Assembly (NCBI GenBank): GCA_023414875.1
Contig: JAEZMV010000018.1
Span: 220,547 to 284,546, forward strand
Length of the DNA: 64,000 bases
From: Bacillota bacterium
GTDB taxonomy: Bacteria > Bacillota > Clostridia > Lachnospirales > Lachnospiraceae
Direction of reading: 5' to 3'
Shown piece by piece: positions 61,290-64,000 of this stretch; the first letter of the stretch is position 1, and each line of letters begins with the position of its first letter. The notes beneath the pieces were generated by a model that saw only the letters and a list, made by a program, of their open reading frames with translations, had not been told where the DNA came from and did no database searches. The translations under genes and the position numbers were made by a program.

Positions 61290-61778
61290 ATGAAAACAAA
61301 TTTTTTATCTGATGCAGCAAAGATATTAATCTTTGCAGGTACTATTATTATTGTATGTGTAATGGTTGTTATAGGCTTTAAGACAGCGAATGAAGGAAAA
61401 TCAATCACGAATGCGGGGACAAGCCAGTTTAATCAGATGTCCTCTGAATATCAGGATGTGAGTAAATCTATATATGACGGAAGTACAATCCTTGGAAGCG
61501 AACTGGAAAGTATGATTAAGAAATCAGTTGAAAAAGAAGAGTTTATTTCCGTCGTTGTTGAAACACTGGCTAATCCTTCGGGAGCACATTATAACTATAC
61601 CCACAATGTTTCAAAAGATGGGGTACATTCGATTGTCTCAACCGGAACACCTCTAAAGGAAGTAACAGACGATAAGGCAGATATAAATTACATAAACCCA
61701 AGTGCACAATTTTTAGGTACTGTATTTAAGGATGCAAATAATAATGTAGTATGCATTCTGTTTAAACAACAAGAATAA
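61290..61778 (+). CDS. Small single-helix protein in pilin position 1
   Basis: 162 residues: short N-terminus MKTNFLSDAAK, one hydrophobic helix ILIFAGTIIIVCVMVVIGF, then a soluble domain of about 130 residues ending LGTVFKDANNNVVCILFKQQE. This is the layout of type IV-like pilins or minor pilins. It lacks the Gly-Ala/Gly-x4-Glu cleavage site of Flp pilins and of class A pilins, so processing by a standard prepilin peptidase is not predicted. It shares KTANEG and helix pattern with the next gene (KTxxIxxAxxILIFAxxIIIxC). GGAGAGG lies before the ATG. Confidence 0.7.
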   Translation: MKTNFLSDAAKILIFAGTIIIVCVMVVIGFKTANEGKSITNAGTSQFNQMSSEYQDVSKSIYDGSTILGSELESMIKKSVEKEEFISVVVETLANPSGAHYNYTHNVSKDGVHSIVSTGTPLKEVTDDKADINYINPSAQFLGTVFKDANNNVVCILFKQQE

Positions 61779-61791
61779 TTCACACTCCGAG

Positions 61792-61844
61792 GTTTGTGCC
61801 TGCGTAAAGTCATACGAGCGCGGGACTTTATCCTCAGCACAAAC
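61792..61844 (+). ncRNA. Structured hairpin between the two pilin-like genes
   Basis: Two nested perfect stems: GTTTGTGC (61792-61799) with GCACAAAC (61837-61844), and TAAAGTC (61805-61811) with its complement (61824-61830), loop ATACGAGCGCGG. No T run follows, so it is more likely an mRNA-stability or processing element than a terminator. Confidence 0.55.
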
Positions 61845-61922
61845 TAATTCATAGAGTAGGACATATATGAATTGCTTCTACAGACAGCATAAGGATTATA
61901 ATTAAATAGTGAGGTACGAATT

Positions 61923-62369
61923 ATGAAAACTGGTAATATTACAGAGGCAGTCAGGCTTTTAATCTTTGCGGCATCGGTTATTATTACATGTATCTTGGTT
62001 TTTTTAGGCTTTCGAACAGCGGATACAGCAAAGGAGATAAGTAATAATGCCGTTGGTAAGATGTCAGAATTGAATAAGGATATCAAGGATAGTGATTATA
62101 CAAGGTATGATGACATCGAGGTAAAGGGAAGCGAAGTAATCAACTTTATTAAGCAACACCTCGGGGATTATTCCGATGAACAGAGAGCCCCGATTTATGT
62201 ATATGTAAAAACTTCAGTATCAGAGAATACATATAATAACGACTCTCACCTTAAGGATGTAAAGAATTTTACAAATGATAGATATATCAAACCTACAGCT
62301 GTATTTCAGGGAAAGGTAGAGGAAAATGAAAATAAAGTTATTGTAGGGGTATCTTTTTATCAAAAATAA
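61923..62369 (+). CDS. Small single-helix protein in pilin position 2
   Basis: 148 residues, paralogous to the protein at 61290. It begins MKTGNITEAVRLLIFAASV, then a helix IIITCILVFLGF, FRTADTAKEI and a soluble domain with GSEVINFIKQHLGDY and the ending VFQGKVEENENKVIVGVSFYQK. Both proteins share the helix start, a KTA/RTA turn after it, an IKxxxGxx-like motif and a YIxPxAxFxGxV ending. This suggests duplicated pilin-like or pseudopilin subunits of the machine encoded upstream. A Gly at position 4 and a Glu at position 8 are near, but not at, the spacing of class A pilins. Confidence 0.72.
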   Translation: MKTGNITEAVRLLIFAASVIITCILVFLGFRTADTAKEISNNAVGKMSELNKDIKDSDYTRYDDIEVKGSEVINFIKQHLGDYSDEQRAPIYVYVKTSVSENTYNNDSHLKDVKNFTNDRYIKPTAVFQGKVEENENKVIVGVSFYQK

Positions 62370-62406
62370 ATTTTGTTGTTAGTATCTGTACAGAAGGATG
62401 GGATGG

Positions 62407-62781
62407 ATGGAGAATACAAATAAATTAATGCAGATGGCCTTCGCAGCTATTGTATTTAGCATTGGTGTCATCATTTTATTTTATGAAACAAAAACCTACT
62501 TAAGCACATTAGCTGCCTGCAAGGAAATAATAAATGAAGATGTGATCTATCAGCAAAAGAACTCAAATGATATGGAAACTGTAACACATTCCGAGTTGAT
62601 TGCTTTTTTGATGCAGCCATTGGAATACGATATCATGATTGATGATTTCATAATCAGTAAAAATACCTATGATGTAAATGATATAACAGAGTATCGTATA
62701 CAAAGAGTAAAATATAAAAAAAGCTACCTATACGATGAATATGGTGATATAAGAAGGCTTTGCTTCAATAGTCTGGGTTGA
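62407..62781 (+). CDS. Small single-helix protein in pilin position 3
   Basis: About 124 residues with an N-terminal hydrophobic helix (MQMAFAAIVFSIGVIILF) followed by YETKTYLSTLAACKEIINE and a hydrophilic remainder with DDFIISKNTYDVNDITEY and a basic VKYKKSYLY. The size and layout match a minor pilin or accessory pseudopilin. The frame starts at 62398, but AAGG at 62394-62397 is too close; 62407 is preferred. Four residues differ between the two choices. No family is recognised; the role is inferred from the operon. Confidence 0.6.
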   Translation: MENTNKLMQMAFAAIVFSIGVIILFYETKTYLSTLAACKEIINEDVIYQQKNSNDMETVTHSELIAFLMQPLEYDIMIDDFIISKNTYDVNDITEYRIQRVKYKKSYLYDEYGDIRRLCFNSLG

Positions 62782-62796
62782 GGAAAGGTCGGTCTG

Positions 62797-63876
62797 TTGG
62801 AGTATTTGATAAATTCTTACTATAATTATACAGATAATCTTTCCGGTAATATCGCAAGGGAAATGATAAAACTTGGAGTGATATTATTCCTATGGCTCAT
62901 TTTATTGTTTGTATTACAAATATTAATCCATGAAGGTGGACATTTTATCATTGGTTTACTTACCGGATATCAGTTTATATCCATTCGTATTTTTTCGTTT
63001 ACAGTAACCTGGACAGGCACAAAATTTAAATTATGCAGATACCATGTGCCAGGCTCTCTAGGACAATGTGTGATGAAACCACCACAAAGCAACCTTAAGA
63101 AAGAGAAGATTGTTTTGTTCTTGATGGGTGGCATCCTTCTGGAGTTTTTTAGTGGTTTCATTGCTTTGATTTTATGCTTAAGTCCTTTTCCCTTTTCCTT
63201 TCTTACAAGAATAGTGTTGTTTCTTTTCGTGTTCTATACACTGGGGAGCGCCTTACTTAATACTATCATAGATAAAACCGGTAATATAAATAACGATGGG
63301 ACCAGTTTATTTTATCTACTACAAAATAGAAAAGCAACCATTAGCGGTATAACACAGCTAGCAATAACAGCAAAAATCCATTCGGGTTTAACCTATAAGG
63401 CTATGCCTGAGGATATCTTCCTTCTATCAGAAAGAGAAGAGTTAACAAATATTTTTTTCGCATGGCATAAGATATTAGAGTTTTATTATTTCCTGGATAC
63501 CAGGCAATGGGCTATGGCTGAGAGCTGTATCAATCTTCTTGAGGAGGTAGGTGGAGAGCAAAATCATTTACTTAAGATTACGATATTATCGGAGAAATTG
63601 TATCTGGCTATTAAGATGAAACGAACCCCCTCCGTAATAGAGGAGTTATATAAAATATTAGAGAGGGATTTAAAAAGAGGCAGTCTGGACTTTCATTTTT
63701 TAAGGGTGCGTATGTCTTATGAACTATATAAAGATAATTCTGAAGATAACAAAGAAAAGATATCTAAGGTGCTCGAGGAGAGACTTATGAATTATCCTTA
63801 CCAAGGAGAAGCAATCTTTTGTTGTGAACTAATTCGGGAGATGATGGAAGAAGATAAGGTTGTTAACGTTGCATAG
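62797..63876 (+). CDS. M50 family intramembrane metalloprotease of the Tad-like locus
   Basis: 359 residues, TTG start behind AGGAAAGG. Membrane helices near 22-48, 103-125, 128-152. The zinc motif HEGGH (His45, Glu46, His49) lies within the first helix, and NNDGTS with Asp167 matches the third ligand (LDG-type) of site-2 proteases. The C-terminal 180 residues are soluble, helical and TPR-like (EKLYLAIKMKRTPSVIEELYKIL). M50 enzymes cut membrane proteins inside the helix. It is the last gene of the Tad-like operon, directly after three single-helix proteins, so those may be its substrates. A prepilin peptidase is not seen in the operon. Confidence 0.8.
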   Translation: MEYLINSYYNYTDNLSGNIAREMIKLGVILFLWLILLFVLQILIHEGGHFIIGLLTGYQFISIRIFSFTVTWTGTKFKLCRYHVPGSLGQCVMKPPQSNLKKEKIVLFLMGGILLEFFSGFIALILCLSPFPFSFLTRIVLFLFVFYTLGSALLNTIIDKTGNINNDGTSLFYLLQNRKATISGITQLAITAKIHSGLTYKAMPEDIFLLSEREELTNIFFAWHKILEFYYFLDTRQWAMAESCINLLEEVGGEQNHLLKITILSEKLYLAIKMKRTPSVIEELYKILERDLKRGSLDFHFLRVRMSYELYKDNSEDNKEKISKVLEERLMNYPYQGEAIFCCELIREMMEEDKVVNVA

Positions 63877-64000
63877 AGTGTGTGAAGAAAAGTCTGTAAA
63901 TAACTTTCTATGATAATTAATTAAGGATCTTGAGGCTGTTTCTACACAGTCCAATCCTTGGGTACACTATAAACAATAACAAAGAGCATGTCAAGAAAAC
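63877..64000. other. Downstream of the Tad-like operon
   Basis: An inverted repeat AAGGAT/ATCCTT (about 63925-63955) may be the terminator. No T run is seen before the window ends and no gene starts. Confidence 0.35.

Overview
The window is low-GC, anaerobe-type Firmicutes DNA, most likely from the family Lachnospiraceae (clostridial cluster XIVa). This rests on strong GGAGG ribosome sites, consensus TTGACA/TATAAT promoters, T-box and lysine riboswitches, a giant radical-type acyl-CoA dehydratase activase, a C_GCAxxG_C_C redox protein, class B sortase, CBM41 pullulanase, GPH sugar symporter and NCS2 permeases. No rRNA, tRNA, insertion sequence or CRISPR array was seen.

Layout. 1-1606: end of a cell-surface polysaccharide locus (two GT2 glycosyltransferases). 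1682-3493: ilvN-ilvC for branched-chain amino acids, with a candidate attenuator and a candidate Shine-Dalgarno switch. 3654-4496: LarE-type sulfur transferase on the minus strand. 4709-11737: galactoside module (TetR regulator with palindromic operator, GH2 beta-galactosidase, GPH symporter, GH36 alpha-galactosidase). 11841-14926: c-di-GMP synthase/HD-GYP hydrolase and an ElyC/SanA envelope protein. 14986-18489: response regulator, two-gene ABC transporter and small histidine kinase (peptide-stress type), with a phased TTAA array before the transporter. 18582-18704: a 40-codon minus-strand gene. 19025-28463: 1406-residue activase fusion, zinc-ribbon membrane protein, heterodimeric ABC exporter with an Asn/Gln/Ser repeat linker, and a C_GCAxxG_C_C protein. 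29045-36174: sortase B, T-box-controlled tyrS, a charged lipoprotein and a membrane-anchored pullulanase. 36623-39964: alpha/beta hydrolase, and an AraC-GNAT fusion overlapping an MFS exporter. 40161-43895: aroF-tyrA-aroA on the minus strand behind a perfect promoter. 44358-50549: divergent EF-G paralogue, AzgA-type purine permease, a uraA interrupted by one in-frame stop, and a small ORF of unknown status. 50637-53592: lysine riboswitch controlling a complete polar amino acid ABC transporter, which is therefore predicted to import lysine.

The most unusual part is 53837-63876, a ten-gene co-directional operon resembling a stripped-down Tad/type II secretion machine. It has a CpaB-like SAF protein, a CpaF/TadA-like ATPase with an N-terminal membrane helix, one protein carrying both TadB- and TadC-like halves, three small single-helix proteins in pilin position, an M50 intramembrane metalloprotease, and three ParA/CpaE-like proteins whose P-loops lack the usual lysine. 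No prepilin peptidase, Flp pilin or secretin is visible. This is the best candidate for an undescribed system.

Coding calls rest on open frame, ribosome site and recognised family motifs read by eye. Operon and regulatory claims are inferences from spacing and sequence signals.
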